Origin: Planomicrobium soli
GTDB lineage: Bacteria > Bacillota > Bacilli > Bacillales_A > Planococcaceae
Assembly: GCF_003014655.1 (NCBI RefSeq)
Contig: NZ_PYAT01000007.1
Coordinates: forward strand, 62,001 to 126,000
Reading direction: 5' to 3'
Length of the DNA stretch: 64,000 nt
Made by a program: the position numbers and the translations under genes. The notes below the pieces were generated by a model. The model was not told the DNA's origin. It ran no database searches and saw nothing but the letters and a program-made list of their open reading frames with translations. Of this stretch, positions 35,358 to 44,642 are shown piece after piece (positions within the stretch are counted from its first letter, which is position 1; the number at the start of each line of letters is the position of its first letter).

Positions 35358-35688
35358 ATATAAGTTGAACAACAGAATTCTAAAATTTAAGTTGATGAAT
35401 GAAATCGCTCCAGGCGGACGCTTTCCGCGGGCATGGCTTCAGCCTCCTCGTCGCTTTGCTCCTGCGGGGTCTTCACCTCATGCTTTCCCGCAGGAGTCGC
35501 CGCCTTCCACTTTTTCATTTAAGGCTCTAGAAATAGATATGGAGCAAAACAGCGAAGACTCCCGCGGGATAGCGAAGTGCTGAAATCCACTCGGGCGTTT
35601 AGCCCGAGTTAGTTCAGCGCAAGCCCGCTGGAAAGCGTAGCTGTTTGTGGAATATTAATATGTAAAAAATTATCAGTTCAACTTATAT
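35358..35688. mobile_element. 331-bp MITE-like element with 13-bp terminal inverted repeats
   Basis: The ends are ATATAAGTTGAAC (35358-35370) and GTTCAACTTATAT (35676-35688), a perfect inverted pair. Inside, a GC-rich left arm (35413-35506) is nearly repeated in inverse orientation as a right arm (35552-35643). A small perfect hairpin ACTCGGGC/GCCCGAGT lies at 35590-35610. The left arm shares its sequence with the repeat at 8106-8200. There is no coding potential. The size, TIRs and lack of genes fit a non-autonomous miniature element or a large palindromic repeat. No obvious target-site duplication was seen. Confidence 0.7.
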
Positions 35689-35734
35689 AACGTAATAGTT
35701 ATTTTTTTATATTTTATTATACGGGGTGGTTTTT

Positions 35735-37774
35735 ATGAAAAATGATTTGAATGAGAAAAAAGCCTATTGGATCTGGTATCCAGGGGATTGGGAAGTTTGG
35801 TTGCATGAGCAAGTATCCATCAAGCGGCAATGGCGTGAAGTAATGTATCCTCCATACTGGCGTTTGGATCGTCATTATAGTTCTGTTATTTATACATATA
35901 CCTACCATCTTACTCAACCTGAGGAAATAACAATTACTGCAGATGGCCGATTTGCTGCATATTTGGATGGAAAAGATAATCAAAGATCGAATGCGGAAAA
36001 GATGATGTTGCCAGAAGGAAAGCACGAACTTTCTATTACCGTCTACAATGACGTCAATCCTCCAGCCCTACATATAGAAGGAGAACATGTATATACAAAT
36101 AACACGTGGCAAGTGTCCTGCTATGATAAAAAATGGTCTCCTGTAGGTAGCTGGAAAGAGCAATTGGATGCCAGTTCTCTTGCCCCGTCGCAATATAAAT
36201 TAGCTACGGAAGAACATCAACCGGCTAGTATAGAAAAAACAGAAGATGGCTGGATGGCTGATTTTGGAAAGGAAACTGTCGGCTACCTGAAGGTGAATGG
36301 GATCGATGGGAAAAGCAGGCTGACAGTTTACTACGGAGAATCCATGGAGGAGGTTGAAGACCGGGAAAACTGTGTGTTATTGGATAATGTGTTCCTTGAC
36401 GGGGAATCAGAAGATTATACATTTCCAGCATCACGTGCTTTTCGTTATGCTCAGGTTGTTCCAGAATCAGAGGATTTTCAAATAGATTCGATCAGTATGC
36501 TGTATGAGTATCTGCCGGTAGAATATCGAAGCAACTTCCAGAGTTCCAACGATCTTCTTAATGATATATGGAAAACTTCTGTTTATACATTTCATTTAAA
36601 TACAAGGGAATTTTTCTTTGATGGGATGAAACGCGACCGCTGGGTTTGGTCAGGAGATGCCCACCAATCTTTCCTAATGAACTATTACAGCTTTTTTGAT
36701 CACGACGTTGTCAAAAGAACGCTTATTGCATTAAGAGGAAAAGAGCCGATTGTTACCCATATCAATACTATATTGGATTATAGCCTATATTGGTTTACTG
36801 GTATTTACGATTATTATCTTTATACCGGTGATGTAGAATTTGTTAAGTCTCAATATAACAGCATGGTTTCCTTAATGGACTTTTGCTTAGGAAGACGCAA
36901 TGCGGAAGATATGATGGAAGGCATTGAAGAAGATTGGGTATTTGTCGATTGGGCTGATATCGACAACAAGGGAGAGGTTAGCACCATCCAAATCCTTTTA
37001 TGCAGAAGTCTGGAAACGATGGCATTGGTAGCTGAATTAGTAGGAGACAAGGACAGCGTTCAAAATTATCATGATCAGGCAAGTGAACTAAAGGAAAAAA
37101 TAATGAGTATTTTCTGGAATGAAAATAAAGGTGGTTTAGTCCATAGCCGCTACAACGGAGTCCTGAGTGATGAAATTACCAAATACCCAAACATGTTTGC
37201 GTTGCTATTTGGTTACTTTAACGATCAGCAGATTGACAAAGTGAAGAATAATGTAATGTTAAATTCTGAAGTGCAGGCAATCAAGACACCATATATGCGT
37301 TTCTTTGAATTGGCAGCCCTATGTGAAGTGGGGGAACACCAATTTGTTCTGGATGAAATGCTTAGCTACTGGGGAGGTATGCTTGCACTGGGAGCGACGA
37401 GTTTCTGGGAAGAGTACGACCCCAACCAGTCTGGAAGGCAGCACCTGGAGATGTATAATATGCCATATGGGAAAAGCTTGTGCCATGCCTGGGGAGCAAG
37501 CCCAATCTACTTAATTGGCAAGTATTTTTTGGGTGTGACACCTGCAAGTCCAGGATATGAAAACTTTGTAATAGAACCACAGCTCGGTGGACTAGACTGG
37601 TTTGAGGGAACCGTTCCAATCGGTATAGGTGATGCTGAGGTATATATGGACAAAGAAAAGATTCGTGTGAAGGCATCCCATGGGGAAGGCGTACTTAGAT
37701 ACAAACTAAACGAAGAACCACATGAAACTCCTATCCCGACAGATGGCAGTTGGCTTGAGATTCCGCTGATTTAA
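35735..37774 (+). CDS. GH78-type alpha-L-rhamnosidase, compact form
   Basis: A 679-residue protein with an N-terminal beta domain (AYWIWYPGDWEVWLHEQ) and a catalytic (alpha/alpha)6 barrel of the Bac_rhamnosid6H type, with FFFDGMKRDRWVWSGDAHQS as the counterpart of the CPQRDERIGW motif. A C-terminal beta domain has ITPASPGYENFVIEPQLGGLDW-like sequence (here VTPASPGYENFVIEPQ). It is shorter than GH78 gene 1 and has no signal peptide, so it acts in the cytoplasm, possibly on a different linkage or aglycone. ATG 35735 follows GGGGTGG. Confidence 0.88.
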   Translation: MKNDLNEKKAYWIWYPGDWEVWLHEQVSIKRQWREVMYPPYWRLDRHYSSVIYTYTYHLTQPEEITITADGRFAAYLDGKDNQRSNAEKMMLPEGKHELSITVYNDVNPPALHIEGEHVYTNNTWQVSCYDKKWSPVGSWKEQLDASSLAPSQYKLATEEHQPASIEKTEDGWMADFGKETVGYLKVNGIDGKSRLTVYYGESMEEVEDRENCVLLDNVFLDGESEDYTFPASRAFRYAQVVPESEDFQIDSISMLYEYLPVEYRSNFQSSNDLLNDIWKTSVYTFHLNTREFFFDGMKRDRWVWSGDAHQSFLMNYYSFFDHDVVKRTLIALRGKEPIVTHINTILDYSLYWFTGIYDYYLYTGDVEFVKSQYNSMVSLMDFCLGRRNAEDMMEGIEEDWVFVDWADIDNKGEVSTIQILLCRSLETMALVAELVGDKDSVQNYHDQASELKEKIMSIFWNENKGGLVHSRYNGVLSDEITKYPNMFALLFGYFNDQQIDKVKNNVMLNSEVQAIKTPYMRFFELAALCEVGEHQFVLDEMLSYWGGMLALGATSFWEEYDPNQSGRQHLEMYNMPYGKSLCHAWGASPIYLIGKYFLGVTPASPGYENFVIEPQLGGLDWFEGTVPIGIGDAEVYMDKEKIRVKASHGEGVLRYKLNEEPHETPIPTDGSWLEIPLI

Positions 37775-38448
37775 GAACAGGAAGGAACCTTATCCGCTTC
37801 ATACAGAGATGCTGTGTTACGAGTACAGGTGATTTCAACATTGCTCTTTTCATTAGGAAATGTACCAGGTGCTGTTTGGCATCAACCGCTGCTTTTCAAT
37901 AACAATAGAATCGATTATGGAACTGTCTTTAGAAAACACCTAACCTAAACTGAACCCCAAATGAAGCCGCTTTTTACAGTGTCTACCATTTGGGTTCAAT
38001 TTGTTATATAGACCAATGAATTTTTACCATTAATGGTCTTCGTAAAAAAATGAATTGCGATTGAGGCACTTATAGATAATGCGATCAGATAAAAAGCTTA
38101 AGATTTTTTGTGGACGAATCTAAAGTCTCGCTAAAATTAAAATAATATTCAAAATGTTAAAATAACAACCTATAATACTAAAATTTGCACCTTTATTATT
38201 ATGATTTTATTCTCTAGCATTAGTTAATATATCCGGATAAGGCATATATTCGGATAAATCCTGTAAAAGGAAGGTGAACGTTTCACTTCCATTAGATGGG
38301 AGTACAGATATGCCTGGAAAAAGGCCGCCTTTTATGTGCTTTAATGACCTCATGATAATCATTGCTCCTTGGTTGGTCCATTTCCAACAAGAAATAGATT
38401 TTTCAATTCGGGTAAGAATGAAAGCGATTTCAAAAAAGGAGGAAATGT
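37775..38448 (+). other. intergenic region with inverted repeat and read-through frame
   Basis: No intact gene. TGAACCCCAAATG (37951) and CATTTGGGTTCA (ending 37998) form a 12-bp stem with a long loop; it may be a weak terminator or the fused ends of a lost insertion sequence. After the TAA of the GH78 gene the same frame stays open for 55 more codons, ending FRKHLT, which may be chance. The promoter of the GH3 gene should lie in 38100-38440. It is AT-rich, with an imperfect repeat of CGGATAA at about 38233 and 38250. Confidence 0.45.
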
Positions 38449-41400
38449 ATGCGAGGTTTCAAGAAAGTTACCAAGACATGTATTGCTACTGTACTCGGTC
38501 TGTCACTAGTTAGTACCGGGGCGGCACCACTGGCGATTGCTGAAGGCAGTAAAGGAAGTACCATCGATTTTAAGCCGCAAGTTGGTGGTGTTTTCGATGG
38601 GATGCCGTTATTCGATGGCAATCCGGAACACTTGGACGAATATGTGGACACGTATTTTGAATATACGGGTCTCGAGGGTCCTGCGGTCTATGCGACCGGT
38701 TCACGTAATCATTATACTTTGCAACAAGGTGAGCATGCTGGTAAGAAAATTCCAGGGGCACTATCAGCCGCGAACGATGGACAAGGAGTCTCGACAGATT
38801 TTCCTGCGCTAGTTGGAATGGGTCAAACTTGGAACAAGGAACTGATTACCGATATCGGCAAAGTGATTGGTGATGAAAAAATTGGTACCTTAAAAGTAAA
38901 GCAGGGCAACTCGAATATCCACCCGTCAGCATCTACACCGAATCCATCTCAAACAGTTGCGTTTACGGTCATCAGTGACTTGCGGATTAATCCGTTAAAT
39001 GGACGCTTTGATGAAGGTTTTACAGAAGATCCTTATCTTGGTGGGGTTATGGTTGATAACCTTTCGGGAGGGCTTGGTGGTACAGTCTTACCTGAAAGTG
39101 AAAATGGCTTCTGGATGCGCGCCGCTGTCGGTACGAGACATTATTCTGTGTATAATGGTCAATGGTTTAGGCTGAATGCAGAAAACAGTGCCAGTGCCAG
39201 ATCGATTTATGATTATCACACCAAAAGTGTTTTGAAAGGTTTTGAATCAGGTTCTTTATCCGGGGTTATGACTTCTTTTGGAGCAACTAACGGTATCCCA
39301 AATATTATATCGCCTTATCAAATTCACGCAAATAACCATGCGAAGTATGGAGTATATAGTTCACCAGACTTCAATGGAGATCAACGAGTTTTTCAAGAAG
39401 ATTCTTTCGGTAATGGATATGATACAAAATATGCAAAAGATCGCGTACATGCATCTGTCTTGATGGCATTAGCACATGCGAATGCAGGAAGACCATCACC
39501 AAGTGAAGCTTTTGGCAAAGAAGATGTTATAGGATTGGTTGATGCGGTCGAGAAGGGGTTATATGGCATAACAGAAGAAGATTTAATCGAAGCAGCACGT
39601 CCTCATGTAAATCAAATGGTGCGTGTCGGAATATTTAATGAAGTAGATGAAAATGGTGTGCCTAAAAACTATCCATTTGCTAAATATGCCGGAGATGTGG
39701 CTGAAAGTACCAAAAATTTTAATACATTAGAGCATCAGGAAGTCGCTTTGAAAGCTGCAGAAGAAAGTATTGTGCTTCTAAAAAATGAAGATGAAACCCT
39801 TCCGTTAAGTAAAGATGAAAAAGCCACTATTTCTGGTGTCTATGGAGACGCTAGGTTTAAAACAACATACTCTACAAATCAAACGCCAAAAATCGAAAAT
39901 TCTGGGTTGTCTCCATTGGCAGCGATTATCGGGCAGATAGGAAAGGACAATATCACCTATAGTACTGGAAATCCAGTAATTGGCCTGACATCTCAGTCCA
40001 ATGGAAACACAGTAACAGTGCCGGGAAGTAGAGATGGCGGCCAGTTAACAACTACAAGTAATGCTTTTGACAAGAAAAATGCAGCACATTTATTTGAAGT
40101 ATATGACTGGGGACAGGAAGGTTATAGCTTGTTATCCCTTCAAAACAAGCGATTTGTTACATCACCTAATGCAGGAAGTCGAGCATTTGAAAATACAGAA
40201 GTACCTCGTCTAAACATTGCTGGCAATGACTGGGATGGAGCGGACATGGAAGGCAGTGGTGATACGAGTGCTATCCCACCTCGATTAAGAATTGAAAATA
40301 ATGAAGATGGAAGCGTTTCCCTTGTTTCCAATGGCTACCTGACAGGATTTGGGGGGAGCTTTGTAGATTGGTATTACAAGAATGGTCGTTATGCATCCAC
40401 AACTAACGATGGTAAAATTGTTGCTTCAAATGCAACAGTCGGTAATGCAGAAAAAGCTGCTAATCGTGGAGACGAAGTGAAGTTTAATAAGACAATTGTA
40501 AAAGAGGTCGGAGAAGATGCCGTATCACGCGCATCCCAATCTGATTACGCGATTGTCTTTACTGGAGCGATTCCTCGCCACAGTGCCGGAGAAGGTAATG
40601 ACCGTTCAAGTCTGGCAATGGGCGATCAGGATTATGAATTAGTAGAAAAAGTTTCAGAAGCGTTTGCTAAAGAAGGCAAAAAGACAATTGTTGTTGTGAC
40701 GTCCAGCTTCCCTGTAGATATGGACAGAATTCAAAACAACGAAAATGTTTCTGCAATCGTTCAACAGAACTATGCTGGCCAGTACGATGCATATGCACTA
40801 GCAAACGTACTATATGGAGATTCCAATCCGACCGGCCGTTTAGCTGCAACTTGGTATGCAGACATGTCGGCATTTCCGGAGCTGAATAAATATTCAATTC
40901 CAGAAGGTCAGAGAACCGTCAAACCAGAACACTTGGATCCTAGATTTACAGTTGATATGACAAATGCAGATCCGATTGAATCTAAATTGACGTATATGTA
41001 CACTGAAGCACCTGTTACTTATGAATTTGGTTATGGACTTTCTTACAGTAGATTCGAATTCAGCAATTTCACTGTACCGACAAAGGCATCCAGTGAAAAG
41101 CCGTTCGAAGTAACGGTTAACGTACGGAACACTGGATCGAGAAAAACGTCTGAAGTTGTTCAGCTTTACAGCAAAAACAACGATACTGCTTATGGAGAGC
41201 ATGGTCCGAAAAAGCAATTGGTAGGATTTGAAAAAGTCGAAATTGCGCCTGGTGAAACGAAGACCGTGAAATTGACTGTCAAACCAGAAGATCTCCAAAT
41301 TTGGGATGTAAACGCAGGAGGATTCATTGTGGAAAGCGGTCGATACAGCTTTATGGTCGGTGCATCGTCAGAAAACTTAAAAGATGAGAAGACAGTAAAA

Positions 41401-41961
41401 ATTGACGGTAAATCGCTGACAAAATTAAACGATAACACCTTCAATGTCTTTGATCACAGCTTTGCATCTGATGAAGTTATCTATAATGAAGTCTCAAAAG
41501 CAAGAACAGCAGCACACTTAAAAGAAGATAAAGTAGCTGGCGAATACTATGCGGTTAGATCTAAGCAAGAAGGATCATGGACAGCTATCCCTAAAGTCAA
41601 CCTTTCTCCAGCTAAGAAAGTAACGGCTAAAGTGGCTTCCAACGTAACTAGTGGCCAAATTTCCTTGCATGTTGGTTCTCCGGATGGCGAGAAGATTGCA
41701 GTTATTGACGTACCGAAAACTGACTCGACTTCTTATATCATTCCTAATACGGAAGTTAAAACAGAGGAAGTAAAGTATGTGGAAGTGACAGCAGACTTAA
41801 CGAAACATGTTGCAGGTACCCATGACCTTTATATCGTATTCAATGGTGCAGACCTTCGAATAGATAGTCTATCTTTCGAAAACGCTGGAAAAGGTAAAGG
41901 GAATTCAGAGAAAGGTGAAGAACATCCAGGAAAAGGAAAAGGTCAGAAAAATAAGGACTAG
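38449..41961 (+). CDS. secreted GH3 glycoside hydrolase (beta-glucosidase type) with C-terminal domains
   Basis: A 1170-residue exported enzyme. The signal peptide MRGFKKVTKTCIATVLGLSL ends near ...AIAEG. The GH3 N-terminal barrel has GRFDEGFTEDPYLGG and SGVMTSFGATNGIP. The nucleophile loop is probably YGVYSSPDF, a variant of the usual SDW. The GH3 C-terminal domain (ALKAAEESIVLLKNEDETLPL, RHSAGEGNDR) carries a beta-rich insertion (about 520-660). Next come the YEFGYGLSYSRFEF/fibronectin-like domain, a CBM6-like domain (about 1030-1140), and a tail of GKGKG/EEHPGKGKGQ repeats, possibly for wall contact. ATG 38449 follows AAAGGAGGAAATGT. It probably removes glucose from rhamnosyl-glucosides outside the cell. 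Confidence 0.85.
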   Translation: MRGFKKVTKTCIATVLGLSLVSTGAAPLAIAEGSKGSTIDFKPQVGGVFDGMPLFDGNPEHLDEYVDTYFEYTGLEGPAVYATGSRNHYTLQQGEHAGKKIPGALSAANDGQGVSTDFPALVGMGQTWNKELITDIGKVIGDEKIGTLKVKQGNSNIHPSASTPNPSQTVAFTVISDLRINPLNGRFDEGFTEDPYLGGVMVDNLSGGLGGTVLPESENGFWMRAAVGTRHYSVYNGQWFRLNAENSASARSIYDYHTKSVLKGFESGSLSGVMTSFGATNGIPNIISPYQIHANNHAKYGVYSSPDFNGDQRVFQEDSFGNGYDTKYAKDRVHASVLMALAHANAGRPSPSEAFGKEDVIGLVDAVEKGLYGITEEDLIEAARPHVNQMVRVGIFNEVDENGVPKNYPFAKYAGDVAESTKNFNTLEHQEVALKAAEESIVLLKNEDETLPLSKDEKATISGVYGDARFKTTYSTNQTPKIENSGLSPLAAIIGQIGKDNITYSTGNPVIGLTSQSNGNTVTVPGSRDGGQLTTTSNAFDKKNAAHLFEVYDWGQEGYSLLSLQNKRFVTSPNAGSRAFENTEVPRLNIAGNDWDGADMEGSGDTSAIPPRLRIENNEDGSVSLVSNGYLTGFGGSFVDWYYKNGRYASTTNDGKIVASNATVGNAEKAANRGDEVKFNKTIVKEVGEDAVSRASQSDYAIVFTGAIPRHSAGEGNDRSSLAMGDQDYELVEKVSEAFAKEGKKTIVVVTSSFPVDMDRIQNNENVSAIVQQNYAGQYDAYALANVLYGDSNPTGRLAATWYADMSAFPELNKYSIPEGQRTVKPEHLDPRFTVDMTNADPIESKLTYMYTEAPVTYEFGYGLSYSRFEFSNFTVPTKASSEKPFEVTVNVRNTGSRKTSEVVQLYSKNNDTAYGEHGPKKQLVGFEKVEIAPGETKTVKLTVKPEDLQIWDVNAGGFIVESGRYSFMVGASSENLKDEKTVKIDGKSLTKLNDNTFNVFDHSFASDEVIYNEVSKARTAAHLKEDKVAGEYYAVRSKQEGSWTAIPKVNLSPAKKVTAKVASNVTSGQISLHVGSPDGEKIAVIDVPKTDSTSYIIPNTEVKTEEVKYVEVTADLTKHVAGTHDLYIVFNGADLRIDSLSFENAGKGKGNSEKGEEHPGKGKGQKNKD

Positions 41962-42084
41962 GTAATACTTGTTTTGGTTTTTTAGATGGATAATCTTAAT
42001 AAAAGATTCAATTCCTAACAGGTATCTGTCTGTTTGTGTCCTTAGTCGGTCTGTTACAAATTTATCAAAATGAAGATTGGCTAG

Positions 42085-42121
42085 TTACAGAAGGAGAAAG
42101 ATTACTTATCTCCTTCTGTAA
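42085..42121 (+). terminator. hairpin after the GH3 gene
   Basis: TTACAGAAGGAGA pairs with TCTCCTTCTGTAA around AAGATTACTTA. There is only a weak T run (TTGTAT), so it may be a weak terminator. Confidence 0.6.
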
Positions 42122-42167
42122 TTGTATATGTTGATAACGGAATACTTTTTACATAGTAAACCCTATC

Positions 42168-42200
42168 GGAAGAAACTTAGCAATAAGTTTCTCCTTTTTC
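42168..42200 (+). terminator. repeated terminator hairpin, copy 1
   Basis: AGAAACTT and AAGTTTCT flank AGCAAT and are followed by CCTTTTTC. The 25-base block including this hairpin is identical to one at 56703-56727. Confidence 0.65.
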
Positions 42201-42356
42201 TTTTATGAACGTTTTTAACGTAATCAATGTGAAGTGACTGGTTTACAAGGGGAGGTAAAAAATACTATCAACAAAATAGACTAAAAGGGCTTAAAAACAT
42301 ATTAATTGGGTGATTAAAGAATAGTTTCTATAAAAGTTGAGATTCAAAAGAATTTG

Positions 42357-42412
42357 TCTTTGTTTATATTTATTTATGTCTATTTATAAAATAAAACAAA
42401 TATAAACAAAGA
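42357..42412 (+). promoter_or_regulatory. 15-bp inverted repeat, probable operator of the rhamnose operon
   Basis: TCTTTGTTTATATTT (42357-42371) and AAATATAAACAAAGA (42398-42412) are perfect inverted arms with a 26-base spacer that contains further TTTAT steps. The pair lies 70-125 bases upstream of rhaEW. It is a strong candidate for the site of the DeoR-type regulator at 47504, as that family binds several AT-rich repeats. Confidence 0.6.
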
Positions 42413-42480
42413 TATATACAGATAAAACAAAAAATGATATATTGTTTTCAGAATTTAAAAAATTTTTAGTGGAGGTAAAT

Positions 42481-44550
42481 ATGGTACAAAACTTGTGGAA
42501 CGACGAAACAGCTAAAACATTAACAGCTGGGCTTAGCGAATTAGTATACCGCTCAAATTTGATTGGCGCTGACCGCGCTGTCTGCAACTGGGGCGGCGGA
42601 AATACATCAATGAAAACGACAGAAAAAGATTTTCGGGGCCGGGATATTGAGGTTATGTGGGTAAAGGGAAGCGGTTCAGATTTGGCCACTATGGGGGCTA
42701 AAAATTTCACAGGCTTAAACCTTGAAGATATCCGTCCATTGATCGATCGTGAAGAAATGCCGGATGAGGAAATGGTTGAATATTTGTCTCATTGCATGAT
42801 TGACAGCAAGCATCCCCGCGCTTCAATTGAAACCTTGCTTCATGCATTCTTGCCTTATAAGCATGTAGACCACACGCATCCCGATGCAATTATCAGCCTC
42901 TGCTGTGCGGATAACGGAAAAGAACTGGCAAAAGAAATTTTTGGCGACCGTTTTGTATGGGTGCCGTATGTGCGTCCAGGCTTTACGCTTTCCAAAATGA
43001 TTGCAGAAGGCGTCCGAAACAGTCCAAATGCCGATCTTGTTTTAATGGAGAAACACGGATTAGTCGTGTGGGGAGATACAGCGAAAGAAAGCTATGAAAA
43101 AACCATTTCAGTGATCAATGAAGCTGAAAGCTATATTAACGCACGTGTAGAAGAAGAAAAGATTTTCGGCGGAAAAAAATACGATTCGTTATCTGCAGAA
43201 GAGCAAAAAAATCTTTTAGCTAAAGTAATGCCTATTATCAGGGGTTCAGTAAGCGACGAAAAAAACATGCTGTTAACTTACGACAATGCGGAAGATGTAC
43301 TGGAGTTTGTCAATAGCCAGGATGCTGCCGAATTGTCTCAAGTCGGCGCCGCTTGCCCTGATCACCTGGTACATACAAAAATGACGCCATTGTTCATCGA
43401 TTGGGACCCGTCATCAAAAGACGCGGAACAATTGATCGAAGCTGTTAAGACGGGAATCGAAAAATTCAAAGAAAACTATAAAGCTTATTTTGAACGCAAT
43501 AAGAATGCAGGAGACATCATGTTTGAATCAGCGCCGCGCGTTATCTTGATTCCCGGAATCGGGATGGTGAACTCTGGGAAAAACACTGCGATGGCTAATG
43601 TTAGCGGTTCACTTTACCATCGCGCAATCGCAGTGATGAAAGGTTCAACAACGTTAGGGGAATTCGTGTCGTTGAATGAAAACGAATCATACAACATAGA
43701 ATACTGGCCACTCGAGCTATACAAATTGTCACTGGCTCCTGCAGAAGCGGAATTCTCCAGAAAAGTAGCTTTTGTCACTGGTGGTGCTGGCGGAATCGGC
43801 AGTGAAACCTGCCGCCAATTTGTTGCGCAAGGTGCCCATGTGGTTTTGGCGGACCTGAACCTTGAAGGGGCAGAGAAAGTAGCTGCTGAAATTAACGAAC
43901 AGTACGGGGCAGGCCGTGCCCTTGCCGTGAAAATGGACGTAACCAGCGAGGAACAAGTGCAGGCAGCTTTCGAAGCAACAGCCTTGGCTTATGGCGGAGT
44001 CGACATTATTGTGAACAATGCCGGACTGGCAACTTCCAGCCCATTTGGTGAAACAACCTTGAAAGAATGGGACTTGAATATGAATGTGCTCGGGAAAGGC
44101 TATTTCCTGGTAGCCCGTGAAGCGTTCAACCAAATGAAAGAACAGTCGCTCGGTGGCAGTATGGTCTTTATCGGGTCCAAAAACTCTGTGTATGCCGGAA
44201 AAAACGCTGCAGCGTATAGTTCAGTTAAAGCACTTGAAGCACATTTAGCAAGATGCATCGCGGCAGAAGGCGGGGAATTCGGAATCCGGGTGAACTCGGT
44301 TCTGCCAGATGCAGTATTGCAAGGCTCAGCAATCTGGGGCTCTAGATGGCGCGAAGAACGGGCAGCGGCTTATGGAATTGAACCTGATCAATTGGATGAG
44401 CATTACCGTAAACGGACAACTTTGTTAGTAAATATATACCCTAAAGACATTGCGGAATCTATTTTGTTCCTATCTTCTTCAAAAGCAGAAAAGACAACAG
44501 GGTGCATGATTACAGTAGATGGCGGCGTACCTGCAGCCTTTACCCGTTAA
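42481..44550 (+). CDS. rhaEW: bifunctional rhamnulose-1-phosphate aldolase/lactaldehyde dehydrogenase
   Basis: A 689-residue fusion. Residues 1 to about 420 are a class II aldolase with the metal motif HTHPDA (from 131) and EKHGLVVWGD. Residues 429-689 are a short-chain dehydrogenase with VAFVTGGAGGIG, NNAG, and Tyr579/Lys583 (YSSVK). The aldolase cuts L-rhamnulose-1-phosphate to DHAP and L-lactaldehyde, and the dehydrogenase oxidises lactaldehyde, most likely to L-lactate. ATG 42481 follows GTGGAGGTAAAT. It leads the rha genes and has an operator-like inverted repeat upstream. lutABC downstream would consume the lactate. Confidence 0.93.
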   Translation: MVQNLWNDETAKTLTAGLSELVYRSNLIGADRAVCNWGGGNTSMKTTEKDFRGRDIEVMWVKGSGSDLATMGAKNFTGLNLEDIRPLIDREEMPDEEMVEYLSHCMIDSKHPRASIETLLHAFLPYKHVDHTHPDAIISLCCADNGKELAKEIFGDRFVWVPYVRPGFTLSKMIAEGVRNSPNADLVLMEKHGLVVWGDTAKESYEKTISVINEAESYINARVEEEKIFGGKKYDSLSAEEQKNLLAKVMPIIRGSVSDEKNMLLTYDNAEDVLEFVNSQDAAELSQVGAACPDHLVHTKMTPLFIDWDPSSKDAEQLIEAVKTGIEKFKENYKAYFERNKNAGDIMFESAPRVILIPGIGMVNSGKNTAMANVSGSLYHRAIAVMKGSTTLGEFVSLNENESYNIEYWPLELYKLSLAPAEAEFSRKVAFVTGGAGGIGSETCRQFVAQGAHVVLADLNLEGAEKVAAEINEQYGAGRALAVKMDVTSEEQVQAAFEATALAYGGVDIIVNNAGLATSSPFGETTLKEWDLNMNVLGKGYFLVAREAFNQMKEQSLGGSMVFIGSKNSVYAGKNAAAYSSVKALEAHLARCIAAEGGEFGIRVNSVLPDAVLQGSAIWGSRWREERAAAYGIEPDQLDEHYRKRTTLLVNIYPKDIAESILFLSSSKAEKTTGCMITVDGGVPAAFTR

Positions 44551-44567
44551 GCATAATAAGAAGAAAG

Positions 44568-44594
44568 AGCGGCCCTTGAATTCAAGGGGTCGCT
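44568..44594 (+). terminator. hairpin between rhaEW and rhaB
   Basis: AGCGGCCCTTGAA and TTCAAGGGGTCGCT form an almost perfect stem, followed by GCTTTATC. It is probably an attenuator, because a cre box and a new ribosome binding site follow directly. Confidence 0.6.
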
Positions 44595-44611
44595 GCTTTA
44601 TCAAAGTGGAT

Positions 44612-44625
44612 AGAAAGCGCTTACG
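44612..44625 (+). promoter_or_regulatory. cre box upstream of rhaB
   Basis: AGAAAGCGCTTACG contains the full cre core AAAGCGCTTAC. It lies 18 bases upstream of rhaB, after the hairpin. CcpA bound here would act as a road block or repress an internal promoter. Confidence 0.6.
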
Positions 44626-44642
44626 TATCAGGGAGGTGTCTG

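Noticed and set aside
35344-35583. 79-codon ORF inside the MITE-like element
   Set aside because: The frame runs through the inverted repeats and its peptide has no conserved features; the DNA structure explains the region.
38270-38300. Inverted GTGAACGTTTCAC before the GH3 gene as a cre box
   Set aside because: The palindrome is one base short on each side of the CG core compared with real cre sites.
42181-42250. Cre-like TGAACGTTTTTAACG upstream of rhaEW
   Set aside because: Core spacing does not fit TGWAANCGNTNWCA, so it was not called.
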